A DNA stretch of 16,925 nt from CAZPKH01 sp964407165. Lineage in GTDB: Bacteria > Bacteroidota > Bacteroidia > Bacteroidales > Muribaculaceae. The stretch is from the NCBI GenBank assembly GCA_964407165.1, contig CAYOUJ010000051.1, positions 1-16,925 on the forward strand, written 5' to 3'. The notes under the pieces were generated by a model that was not told where the DNA came from, searched no databases, and saw only the letters and a list, made by a program, of their open reading frames with translations. Positions 7,108 through 13,177 of the stretch are shown piece after piece. The position numbers and the translations under genes were made by a program. Within the stretch, counting starts at the first letter, position 1; every line of letters starts with the position of its first letter.

Positions 7108-7863
7108 ATGGGACAAAAAGTAAATCCAATCAGCAACCGCTTAGGTGTAATCCGCGGATGGGACTCCAACTGGTACGGCGGTGACAACTACGGCCCGACC
7201 ATCCTGGAGGACTCGAAGATACGCAAGTATCTGGAGAAGCGCCTGGCGAAGTCAAGCGTGTCGCGCGTGGTGATCGAGCGCACCCTCAACCGTGTCACCG
7301 TCACCGTGTGCACCTCGCGCCCGGGCCTGGTAATAGGCAAGGAAGGCGAGGAAGTAGAGATGATACGCCGCGAGCTCGAGAAGCTCACCGGCCGCGCCGA
7401 GAAGACGGTGCAGATCAATGTGTTTGAGGTAAAGCGCCCCGAGATGGACGCAATGCTCGTGGCACAGAACATCGCCTTCCAGATCGAGAAGAAGACGGCC
7501 TACCGCCGCGCCGTCAAGACCGCCATTGCATCGACCATGCGCGCCGGCGCCGAGGGCATCAAGATACAGATCTCCGGCCGTCTGAACGGCGCCGAGATGG
7601 CCCGCTCCGAGATGTTCAAGGAGGGCCGCACCCCGCTGCACACCCTGCGCGCCGACATCGACTATGCCCTCGTCGAGGCACACACCAAGGTCGGTGTGAT
7701 CGGCGTGAAGGTATGGATATGCCGCGGCGAGGTCTACGGCAAGCGCGACCTGACGCCCCAGCTGGCGCCCAACACCCGCGAGGGTGGCCCGCGTGGCGGC
7801 GACCGCGGCCCGCGCCGTCGTGGCGGCGACCGTCGTCGCAGCTCCGACCGTCGCCAGGGCTAA
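7108..7863 (+). CDS. rpsC: 30S ribosomal protein S3 (uS3)
   Basis: S3 forms part of the mRNA entry site in the 30S head and contributes to helicase activity there. The 251-residue product has the family start MGQKVNPISNRLGVIRGW. A type II KH domain contains the GKEG loop in PGLVIGKEGEEVEMIRRELE. The C-terminal domain ends normally, then adds an Arg/Gly/Asp-rich tail from about residue 224. In the tail RGGDR occurs at residues 229-233 and 238-242, encoded by a 14-bp direct repeat with a 27-bp period (7792-7805 and 7819-7832). The tail is probably disordered and may bind RNA. Confidence 0.99.
   Translation: MGQKVNPISNRLGVIRGWDSNWYGGDNYGPTILEDSKIRKYLEKRLAKSSVSRVVIERTLNRVTVTVCTSRPGLVIGKEGEEVEMIRRELEKLTGRAEKTVQINVFEVKRPEMDAMLVAQNIAFQIEKKTAYRRAVKTAIASTMRAGAEGIKIQISGRLNGAEMARSEMFKEGRTPLHTLRADIDYALVEAHTKVGVIGVKVWICRGEVYGKRDLTPQLAPNTREGGPRGGDRGPRRRGGDRRRSSDRRQG
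7792..7832 (+). repeat. 14-bp direct repeat inside the rpsC tail
   Basis: CGTGGCGGCGACCG occurs at 7792-7805 and again at 7819-7832. The period is 27 bp, exactly nine codons, so the repeat stays in frame and gives the peptide RGGDR twice. This looks like a short in-frame duplication that extended the basic tail of S3. Confidence 0.7.
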
Positions 7864-7903
7864 GCAAACTCAACATTAACAATCCGCATCACACTGTAAT
7901 ACA

Positions 7904-8335
7904 ATGTTACAACCGAGAAAAACCAAATTCCGCCGTCAGCAGAAAGGCCGCATGAAGGGAACCGCCCAGCGCGGCAACCAGCTGGCTTTCGGCTCGTTCG
8001 GCATCAAGACGCTTGAGTCGAAGTGGATTACCGGGCGTCAGATAGAGGCAGCACGTGTGGCCGTCACCCGCTACATGCAGCGCCAGGGCCAGATTTGGAT
8101 ACGCATCTTCCCGGACAAGCCCATCACCAAGAAGCCTGCAGAGGTGCGCATGGGCAAGGGCAAAGGTGCTCCCGAGGGCTTCGTGGCCCCCGTCACCCCC
8201 GGCCGCATGCTGATAGAGGTGGAGGGCGTGCCCTTCGAGGTGGCCAAGGAGGCCCTTCGCCTGGCTGCCCAGAAGCTCCCCGTCACCACCAAGTTTGTGG
8301 TGTCGCGCGACTATGACCCCACCCAGAACGTGTAA
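7904..8335 (+). CDS. rplP: 50S ribosomal protein L16 (uL16)
   Basis: L16 is a late-assembling 50S protein near the A site and is needed for peptidyl-transferase function. The 143-residue product begins MLQPRKTKFRRQQKGR, as usual for the family. The conserved VRMGKGKG motif is seen at residues 81-88, with Arg82 at the position hydroxylated by YcfD/RoxA oxygenases in some bacteria. Whether such an enzyme exists here is not visible. It is 40 nt after rpsC and 34 nt before rpmC. The start region is AT-rich with no Shine-Dalgarno sequence. Confidence 0.99.
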   Translation: MLQPRKTKFRRQQKGRMKGTAQRGNQLAFGSFGIKTLESKWITGRQIEAARVAVTRYMQRQGQIWIRIFPDKPITKKPAEVRMGKGKGAPEGFVAPVTPGRMLIEVEGVPFEVAKEALRLAAQKLPVTTKFVVSRDYDPTQNV

Positions 8336-8369
8336 TATACTCCCCAACCGTCAAAAACACTGAACGAAC

Positions 8370-8570
8370 ATGAAGAAAGAAGAGATCAAGGAGCTCAGCA
8401 CCGCCGACCTCAAGGAGCGTCTGGCACAGATGGAGCAGGAGTATCGCCAGCTGACTATCAACCACAGCGTGTCGGCGATCGACAATCCGGCGAAGATCAC
8501 CCGTGACCGCCGCGACATCGCCCGCGTCAAGACCGAGCTTCGCGCCCGCGAGCTCTCTCAGAAGAAATAA
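8370..8570 (+). CDS. rpmC: 50S ribosomal protein L29 (uL29)
   Basis: L29 is a small two-helix protein beside the exit tunnel, next to L23. The 66-residue product fits the family: an N-terminal KKEEIKELSTADLKERLAQ helix and a C-terminal helix with RDRRDIARVKTELRARE, joined by a turn containing NPAKI. Its place between rplP and rpsQ supports the call, as this order is nearly universal in bacteria. The start is preceded by an A-rich region, and rpsQ follows after 22 nt. Confidence 0.96.
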   Translation: MKKEEIKELSTADLKERLAQMEQEYRQLTINHSVSAIDNPAKITRDRRDIARVKTELRARELSQKK

Positions 8571-8592
8571 TTCTAACCACCACTAAAGACAA

Positions 8593-8850
8593 ATGGAAAA
8601 GAGAAACCTCAGAAAAGAGCGTATCGGCATCGTCTCGTCGACCAAGGGCGACAAGACGATCACCGTTACCATCAAGTGGAAGGAGAAGCACCCGATCTAT
8701 GGCAAGTTCGTCAACAAGACGAAGAAATACCATGCACACGACGAGAACAACGAGTGCAGCGTCGGGGACAAGGTTCTCCTGATGGAGACGCGCCCGCTCT
8801 CCAAGACCAAGCGCTGGAGATTAGTAGAAATCATCGAAAAAGTTAAGTAA
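8593..8850 (+). CDS. rpsQ: 30S ribosomal protein S17 (uS17)
   Basis: S17 is an OB-fold protein that binds 16S rRNA early in 30S assembly. The 85-residue product is standard. It opens with RNLRKERIGIVSSTKGDKTITV, the usual first strands of the fold, and includes the conserved HDENNECSVGDKVLLMETRPLSKTKRWR segment split across the last strands. It closes the S10 block. Only 3 nt separate its stop from the rplN start, so the S10 and spc blocks run together without room for a separate promoter. Confidence 0.98.
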   Translation: MEKRNLRKERIGIVSSTKGDKTITVTIKWKEKHPIYGKFVNKTKKYHAHDENNECSVGDKVLLMETRPLSKTKRWRLVEIIEKVK

Positions 8851-8853
8851 GCA

Positions 8854-9237
8854 ATGATACAGACTGAAAGCCGATTAACAGTAGCTGACAACAGCGGCGC
8901 CAAGGAAGCACTGTGCATCCACGTGCTTGGCGGCACGGGCCGTCGCTATGCTTCGGTGGGCGACGTGATAGTAGTGACTGTCAAGAGCGCCATCCCGGCA
9001 TCGGACGTCAAGAAGGGCACTGTGTCGAAGGCCGTGGTCGTGCGCACGAAGAAGGAGATCCGCCGTCCCGACGGATCCTACATCCGCTTCGACGACAACG
9101 CCTGCGTGCTGCTCAACAACGCCGGCGAGCTCCGCGGCACCCGTATCTTCGGTCCGGTCGCTCGCGAGCTGCGTGGCAAGCGCATAGGCTCCGACACCAA
9201 CATGAAGATAGTCTCACTGGCCCCCGAAGTGCTCTAA
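8854..9237 (+). CDS. rplN: 50S ribosomal protein L14 (uL14)
   Basis: L14 is a small beta-barrel protein at the subunit interface that forms bridges with the 30S and binds the silencing factor RsfS. The 127-residue product has the family start MIQTESRLTVADNSGAKE and the conserved segments KAVVVRTKKEIRRPDGSYI and FDDNACVLLNN. The C-terminal part GTRIFGPVARELR is typical. It begins 3 nt after rpsQ and is followed by a 48-nt spacer before rplX in which no structure was seen. Confidence 0.99.
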   Translation: MIQTESRLTVADNSGAKEALCIHVLGGTGRRYASVGDVIVVTVKSAIPASDVKKGTVSKAVVVRTKKEIRRPDGSYIRFDDNACVLLNNAGELRGTRIFGPVARELRGKRIGSDTNMKIVSLAPEVL

Positions 9238-9285
9238 GGCAGCGACCCCAACCCACTTTAGATTTAAAACTATTCACTGAAAGTA

Positions 9286-9606
9286 ATGAGCAAGTTAAAG
9301 ATAAAGAAAGGCGACACGGTGTATGTCAACGCCGGCGAAGACCGCGGCAAGGAAGGCCGCGTGCTCAAGGTGCTGGCCGACAAGGGCCGAGTGATCGTCG
9401 AGGGCGTCAACATCGTGACCAAGGCCACGAAGCCCAACGCCCAGCACCCCCAGGGTGGCCTGGTGAAGATGGAAGCTCCCGTCTCCATCTCAAATGTGAA
9501 TGTAGTCGACCCCAAGACCGGCAAGCCTACCCGCGTAGGGCGCCGCATGGGCGCTGACGGCAAGTTAGTACGTTACGCAAAGAAATCAGGAGAGGAGATC
9601 AAGTAA
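9286..9606 (+). CDS. rplX: 50S ribosomal protein L24 (uL24)
   Basis: L24 starts 50S assembly and lies near the tunnel exit. The 106-residue product has a clear KOW motif at the N-terminus: KIKKGDTVYVNAGEDRGKEG at residues 4-23. This is followed by the conserved NIVTKATKPN segment and a basic C-terminus. The stop overlaps the start of rplE by one base (TAATG), which suggests coupled translation. The last codons contain the purine-rich AGGAGAGGAG stretch, which may act as a ribosome-binding site for rplE. Confidence 0.97.
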   Translation: MSKLKIKKGDTVYVNAGEDRGKEGRVLKVLADKGRVIVEGVNIVTKATKPNAQHPQGGLVKMEAPVSISNVNVVDPKTGKPTRVGRRMGADGKLVRYAKKSGEEIK

Positions 9607-10154
9607 TGAGCATCCAGACACTTAAGAAAGACTATCAGGAGCGCATCATGCCCGCCCTGACCAAGGAGTTCAGCTACACGACTCCCATGCAGGTACCCCG
9701 CCTGAAGAAGATAGTGATCAACATGGGTCTCGGCGACGCCACCCAGGACAAGAAGATCATCGAGAACGCCATCAACGAGGTCACCGCCATCACCGGCCAG
9801 AAGGCCGTGCAGACCCTCTCGCGCAAGGATATCTCAAACTTCAAGCTGCGCAAGAAGATGCCCGTCGGCGTCATGGTGACCCTGCGCCGCGAGCGCATGT
9901 ATGAGTTCCTGGAGCGCCTGGTGCGCGTGGCGCTGCCCCGCATCCGTGACTTCAAGGGCATCGAGAGCAAGCTCGACGGCCGCGGCAACTACACGCTGGG
10001 CATCACCGAGCAGATCATCTTCCCGGAGATCAACATCGACAACATCTCGCGCCTGCAGGGCATGAACATCACGTTCGTGACCTCGGCCAACACCGACGAG
10101 GAGGGCTTCGCGCTGCTCAAGGAGTTCGGCCTGCCCTTCAAGAAGAAGGCGTGA
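9606..10154 (+). CDS. rplE: 50S ribosomal protein L5 (uL5)
   Basis: L5 binds 5S rRNA, forms the central protuberance and contacts the P-site tRNA. The 182-residue product is full length. The family core is seen in VPRLKKIVINMGLGDA, in TGQKAVQTLSRKDISNFKLR and in IPRI-type and EQIIFPEI segments. The start overlaps the rplX stop. A GAGGAG sequence at 9592-9597 lies 8 nt before the ATG; since it also encodes the rplX C-terminus it may be chance, but it is one of only two Shine-Dalgarno-like sites at useful spacing in this window. Confidence 0.98.
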   Translation: MSIQTLKKDYQERIMPALTKEFSYTTPMQVPRLKKIVINMGLGDATQDKKIIENAINEVTAITGQKAVQTLSRKDISNFKLRKKMPVGVMVTLRRERMYEFLERLVRVALPRIRDFKGIESKLDGRGNYTLGITEQIIFPEINIDNISRLQGMNITFVTSANTDEEGFALLKEFGLPFKKKA

Positions 10155-10188
10155 GCGCAACCAAGTAACCAACTCTTTAACCCACGAT

Positions 10189-10458
10189 ATGGCAAAAGAA
10201 TCAATGAAGGCACGCGAGGTGAAGCGTGCGAAGCTCGTGGCCAAGTACGCCGCCAAGAAGGCAGCCCTTAAGGAGGCCGGCGACTATGAGGGCTTGCAGA
10301 GCCTGCCGAAAAACGCGTCGTATGTGCGCCTGCACAACCGCTGCTCCATCACGGGGCGTCCCCGCGGCTACATGCGCCAGTTCGGCATCAGCCGCATCCA
10401 GTTCCGCGAGATGGCGTCGGCCGGCCTTATCCCCGGCGTGCGCAAGGCGAGCTGGTAA
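10189..10458 (+). CDS. rpsN: 30S ribosomal protein S14 (uS14), zinc-free form
   Basis: S14 helps shape the 30S head. The 89-residue product is the longer type without the CxxC pairs of the zinc-binding form; the only cysteine is in HNRCSITGRPRG. The conserved C-terminal block RQFGISRIQFREMASAG and the end PGVRKASW are present. Loss of the zinc ligands is common in this family and reduces the zinc needed per ribosome. It is followed by a 151-nt spacer, one of the widest in the window, with two GC-rich hairpins. Confidence 0.98.
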   Translation: MAKESMKAREVKRAKLVAKYAAKKAALKEAGDYEGLQSLPKNASYVRLHNRCSITGRPRGYMRQFGISRIQFREMASAGLIPGVRKASW

Positions 10459-10468
10459 GCGTCTGCGC

Positions 10469-10505
10469 GGGGCCTGAGAGGCGCAGCCTCGCAGCCCCAC
10501 GGGGC
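10469..10505 (+). promoter_or_regulatory. Mutually exclusive GC-rich hairpins after rpsN
   Basis: GGGGC (10469-10473) can pair with GCCCC (10494-10498), with an inner stem GAGGC (10478-10482) / GCCTC (10486-10490) and a 3-nt loop. The same GCCCC can instead pair with GGGGC at 10501-10505 around a very short loop. The two folds exclude each other, the arrangement seen in attenuators. No leader peptide or U-tract was found, so function is inferred only. Confidence 0.4.
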
Positions 10506-10536
10506 CGCGGCAGGGAGTTACTCGCCCGGCGCGGCC
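10503..10536 (+). promoter_or_regulatory. Second GC-rich hairpin between rpsN and rpsH
   Basis: GGCCGCG (10503-10509) pairs perfectly with CGCGGCC (10530-10536). Inside, GAG (10515-10517) pairs with CTC (10521-10523) across a TTA loop. The left arm shares GGC with the preceding hairpin, so the folds compete. The region lies about 74 nt before rpsH. It is followed by AT-rich DNA with a small stem TTGGG (10573-10577) / CCCAA (10583-10587). It may be an intercistronic attenuator, an mRNA-processing site or a ribosomal-protein target. Confidence 0.45.
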
Positions 10537-10609
10537 GCAACGAAAAAGCAAAGAAATGAGTATTAAATATTGTTGGGAAACGCCCAATCAATTTAAACCG
10601 TAAAACAAA

Positions 10610-11008
10610 ATGACAGATCCTATTGCAGATTATCTGACAAGATTGAGGAATGCCATCAAGGCCGGACATCGCGTGGTCGAGGTTCCCGCCTCAAACTTGA
10701 AAAAAGAAATCACAAAGATTCTCTTCGAGCAAGGCTACATACTTAACTACAAGTTTGTAGAGGGAGAGACTCCTGCGGGCTCCATCAAGATAGCCCTCAA
10801 ATATGACCCGGTGGACAAGGTGAACGCCATCAAGGCGCTGCGCCGCGTGAGCCGCCCCGGTCTGCGTCAATATACCGGCTACAAAGACATGCCGCGAGTG
10901 CTTAACGGACTTGGCATCGCCATCCTCTCGACCTCGAAGGGTGTGATGACCAACAAGCAGGCCGCAGCCGAGAAGATCGGCGGCGAGGTGCTGTGCTATG
11001 TCTACTAA
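10610..11008 (+). CDS. rpsH: 30S ribosomal protein S8 (uS8)
   Basis: S8 binds the central domain of 16S rRNA and is essential for platform assembly; in E. coli it also represses the spc operon. The 132-residue product begins MTDPIADYLTRLRNAIKAGH, the family signature. The C-terminal domain has the conserved LSTSKGVMTNKQAAAEKIGG block at about residues 105-124. The first 60 codons are AT-rich compared with the rest. The spacer upstream is 151 nt and structured, unlike most spacers here, so expression may be tuned separately at this point. Confidence 0.99.
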   Translation: MTDPIADYLTRLRNAIKAGHRVVEVPASNLKKEITKILFEQGYILNYKFVEGETPAGSIKIALKYDPVDKVNAIKALRRVSRPGLRQYTGYKDMPRVLNGLGIAILSTSKGVMTNKQAAAEKIGGEVLCYVY

Positions 11009-11013
11009 TCAAT

Positions 11014-11020
11014 AAGGAGG
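11014..11020 (+). promoter_or_regulatory. Strong Shine-Dalgarno sequence before rplF
   Basis: AAGGAGG lies 9 nt upstream of the rplF ATG at 11030 and is complementary to the anti-Shine-Dalgarno end of 16S rRNA. This is the only such canonical site at a start codon outside coding sequence in the window; nearly all other starts have A-rich, Shine-Dalgarno-free upstream regions. Bacteroidetes ribosomes normally keep the anti-Shine-Dalgarno hidden, so this site is an exception worth noting. Confidence 0.8.
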
Positions 11021-11029
11021 AATACGAAT

Positions 11030-11587
11030 ATGTCACGAATAGGTAAAGCTCCCATTGAGATACCCGCAGGCGTCACCGTCACGGTGAGCCCGGAGAACGT
11101 AGTCACGGTCAAGGGCCCCAAGGGTACCCTGAGCCAGGCCGTAGCCAAAGACATCACAGTAAAAGTAGAAGACAACCACGTGGTGGTGACCCGTCCCAGC
11201 GACGACCGCGAGCACCGCGCCCAGCACGGCCTCTACCGTGCGCTTATCCACAACATGGTGGTGGGCGTGTCGCAGGGCTACCGCAAGGAGATGGAGATCA
11301 TCGGCGTGGGCTACCGTGCCAACGCCACGGGCCAGACGCTCGAGCTCTCCCTGGGCTACAGCCACGCCATATACATGCAGCTCCCCCCCGAGGTGAAGGT
11401 CGAGACCAAGAACGAGCGCAACAAGGCTCCTCTGATCATCCTGGAGAGCGACGACAAGCAGCTGCTTGGCCAAGTGTGCGCCAAGATACGCTCACTGCGC
11501 AAGCCCGAGCCCTACAAGGGCAAAGGCATCAAGTTTGTCGGCGAGGTCATTCGCCGCAAGAGTGGCAAGAGTGCCAGCGCCAAATAA
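11030..11587 (+). CDS. rplF: 50S ribosomal protein L6 (uL6)
   Basis: L6 lies near the factor-binding site of the 50S subunit and the sarcin-ricin loop. The 185-residue product begins MSRIGKAPIEIPAGV and has the two related domains of the family. The C-terminal signature KPEPYKGKGIKFVGE-type segment at about residues 157-171 contains the conserved PEPYKGKGI. The start is well set by the strong AAGGAGG site 9 nt upstream, which is unusual here. It follows rpsH by 21 nt and precedes rplR by 18 nt. Confidence 0.99.
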   Translation: MSRIGKAPIEIPAGVTVTVSPENVVTVKGPKGTLSQAVAKDITVKVEDNHVVVTRPSDDREHRAQHGLYRALIHNMVVGVSQGYRKEMEIIGVGYRANATGQTLELSLGYSHAIYMQLPPEVKVETKNERNKAPLIILESDDKQLLGQVCAKIRSLRKPEPYKGKGIKFVGEVIRRKSGKSASAK

Positions 11588-11605
11588 CTTTAAACGTACA
11601 GTATC

Positions 11606-11947
11606 ATGGTCACAAAGAAAGAAAGAAGAATCAAGATCAAGACCCGTATCCGCGGGAAGATCTCCGGCACTGCAGAGCGTCCGCGCATGAGCGTGTTCCG
11701 CTCCAACAAGCAGATATACGTCCAGCTTATCGACGACGCCGCAGCCACCACGCTGCTTAGCGCATCGTCGAAAGGCGTCGAGGGCGGCACCAAGAGCGAG
11801 ATAGCCGCCAAGGTAGGCGCCAAGGTCGCCGAGAAGGCTCTCGCCCAGGGCATCACGACAGTAGTGTTTGACCGTAACGGCTACCTGTTCCACGGTCGTG
11901 TAAAGTCGCTGGCAGACGCCGCCCGCGAGGGAGGCCTCAAATTCTAA
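11606..11947 (+). CDS. rplR: 50S ribosomal protein L18 (uL18)
   Basis: L18 binds 5S rRNA together with L5 and L25 and links it to the 50S subunit. The 113-residue product has the basic N-terminus KKERRIKIKTRIRGKISG, the conserved RPRMSVFRSNKQIYVQLIDD segment and the family ending FDRNGYLFHGRVKSLADAAREGG. The order rplF-rplR-rpsE is standard in the spc operon. It has 18-nt and 15-nt gaps to its neighbours. The start has no Shine-Dalgarno sequence. Confidence 0.98.
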   Translation: MVTKKERRIKIKTRIRGKISGTAERPRMSVFRSNKQIYVQLIDDAAATTLLSASSKGVEGGTKSEIAAKVGAKVAEKALAQGITTVVFDRNGYLFHGRVKSLADAAREGGLKF

Positions 11948-11962
11948 ACCCTACAGACAATC

Positions 11963-12481
11963 ATGGCAAAAAGAAATAACCGAGTAAAGAGCACGGGCGA
12001 CCTTGACCTCAAGGAACGCCTGGTAGCCATCAACCGCGTGACCAAGGTCACCAAGGGTGGCCGCACGTTCACCTTCGCTGCAATCGTTGTCGTCGGCAAC
12101 GAGAACGGCGTGGTGGGCTGGGGCCTTGGCAAGGCCAACGAAGTGCAGGCCGCCATCGCCAAGGGCGTGGAGGCCGCCAAGAAAAATCTTATCCGCGTGC
12201 CGGTGCACAAGGGCACCATCCCCCACGAGCAGGAGGCCAAGTTCAGCGGCTCCCGCATCATCCTCAAGCCTGCCAGCCAGGGTACCGGCGTCAAGGCCGG
12301 CGGCGCCATGCGCGCCGTACTCGAGAGCGTGGGCGTGCACGACGTGATCGCCAAGTCGAAGGGGTCTTCCAACCCCCACAACCTGGTCAAGGCCACCATC
12401 GCCGCGCTCGACGAGATGCGCTCGCCCTCCCAGGTGGCCCAGAACCGCGGCGTCAGCGTTGAGAAAGTGTTCAAAGGCTAA
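11963..12481 (+). CDS. rpsE: 30S ribosomal protein S5 (uS5)
   Basis: S5 lies at the mRNA entry side of the 30S subunit and affects accuracy and spectinomycin response. The 172-residue product is full length. The N-terminal double-stranded-RNA-binding domain includes VTKVTKGGRTFTFAAIVVVG, with the KGG loop linked to spectinomycin in other bacteria intact. The second domain has GSRIILKPASQGTGVKAGGA and the ending with GSSNPHNLVKATIAAL. It follows rplR by 15 nt and precedes rpmD by 36 nt. Confidence 0.99.
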   Translation: MAKRNNRVKSTGDLDLKERLVAINRVTKVTKGGRTFTFAAIVVVGNENGVVGWGLGKANEVQAAIAKGVEAAKKNLIRVPVHKGTIPHEQEAKFSGSRIILKPASQGTGVKAGGAMRAVLESVGVHDVIAKSKGSSNPHNLVKATIAALDEMRSPSQVAQNRGVSVEKVFKG

Positions 12482-12517
12482 GTGAAACTTTAACAAGCAA
12501 GACACAGCTCACAAACT

Positions 12518-12697
12518 ATGGCACAGATAAAGATAACGCAGGTCAAGAGCCAGATCAACTGCCCCAAGGTGCAGAAGGAGACTCTCGTGGCCCTGGGCAT
12601 CAAGAAGATGCACCACTCAGTGATCAAGGAGGACTGCCCCTCCGTGCGTGGAATGATAAATGCAGTACGTCACCTGGTAGAAGTGACCAACGTATAA
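12518..12697 (+). CDS. rpmD: 50S ribosomal protein L30 (uL30)
   Basis: This small gene encodes 59 residues and is easy to miss by length cut-offs. The product starts MAQIKITQVKSQINCPKVQK and has the family LGIKKMHHSV segment at residues 27-35 with a GMINAVRHLVEV end. This matches the short bacterial L30 that binds 23S rRNA on the 50S surface. Its place between rpsE and rplO is the standard one. It lies 36 nt after rpsE and 13 nt before rplO, with no Shine-Dalgarno sequence. Confidence 0.96.
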   Translation: MAQIKITQVKSQINCPKVQKETLVALGIKKMHHSVIKEDCPSVRGMINAVRHLVEVTNV

Positions 12698-12710
12698 AAA
12701 CAGCAAAGCA

Positions 12711-13157
12711 ATGGATTTAAGCAACTTACAACCTGCATACGGCTCGGTCAAGAAAAAGACCCGCATCGGCCGCGGCCCCGGCTCCGGCAAGGGTGGAACT
12801 TCTACCCGTGGACACAAGGGCGCGAAGTCGCGCAGCGGCTATTCGCGCAAGATCGGCTTTGAGGGCGGCCAGATGCCGCTGCAGCGCCGTCTGCCGAAGT
12901 TCGGCTTCAAGAATATCAACCGTGTGGAGTACAAGGCCATCAACGTCTCGCTGCTCCAGACCATGGCCGACGAGCGCAAGCTCACCGCCATCACCCCCGA
13001 CGACCTCCGCGCCGCAGGCTACCTGCGCAAGGGCCAGCTCGTAAAGATCCTTGGCAACGGTGAGCTTACCGCCAAGGTCGACGTAACGGCCAACGCGTTC
13101 AGCGCCTCCGCCGAGAAGGCCATCACCGCCGCCGGCGGCACGGTTACCAAACTTTGA
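12711..13157 (+). CDS. rplO: 50S ribosomal protein L15 (uL15)
   Basis: L15 is a late 50S assembly protein with a long extended N-terminus that threads into 23S rRNA. The 148-residue product shows that basic, glycine-rich region clearly: RIGRGPGSGKGGTSTRGHKG at residues 19-38, then GFEGGQMPLQRRLPKFGF. The globular C-terminal domain follows. It begins 13 nt after rpmD. Its stop codon overlaps a possible upstream TTG start of secY, but the secY start 20 nt downstream is preferred. Confidence 0.99.
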   Translation: MDLSNLQPAYGSVKKKTRIGRGPGSGKGGTSTRGHKGAKSRSGYSRKIGFEGGQMPLQRRLPKFGFKNINRVEYKAINVSLLQTMADERKLTAITPDDLRAAGYLRKGQLVKILGNGELTAKVDVTANAFSASAEKAITAAGGTVTKL

Positions 13158-13177
13158 CTTTCAGCAACATCAAGCTA

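Noticed and set aside
10561..10572. AT-rich TTAAATATTG before rpsH as a promoter
   Set aside because: It differs from TAnnTTTG at two fixed positions and has no TTTG about 20 bp upstream.
13154..13177. TTG start of secY overlapping the rplO stop
   Set aside because: The eight extra residues do not look like SecY, and the ATG at 13178 gives the typical N-terminus. The overlap could still support coupling, but the ATG is simpler.
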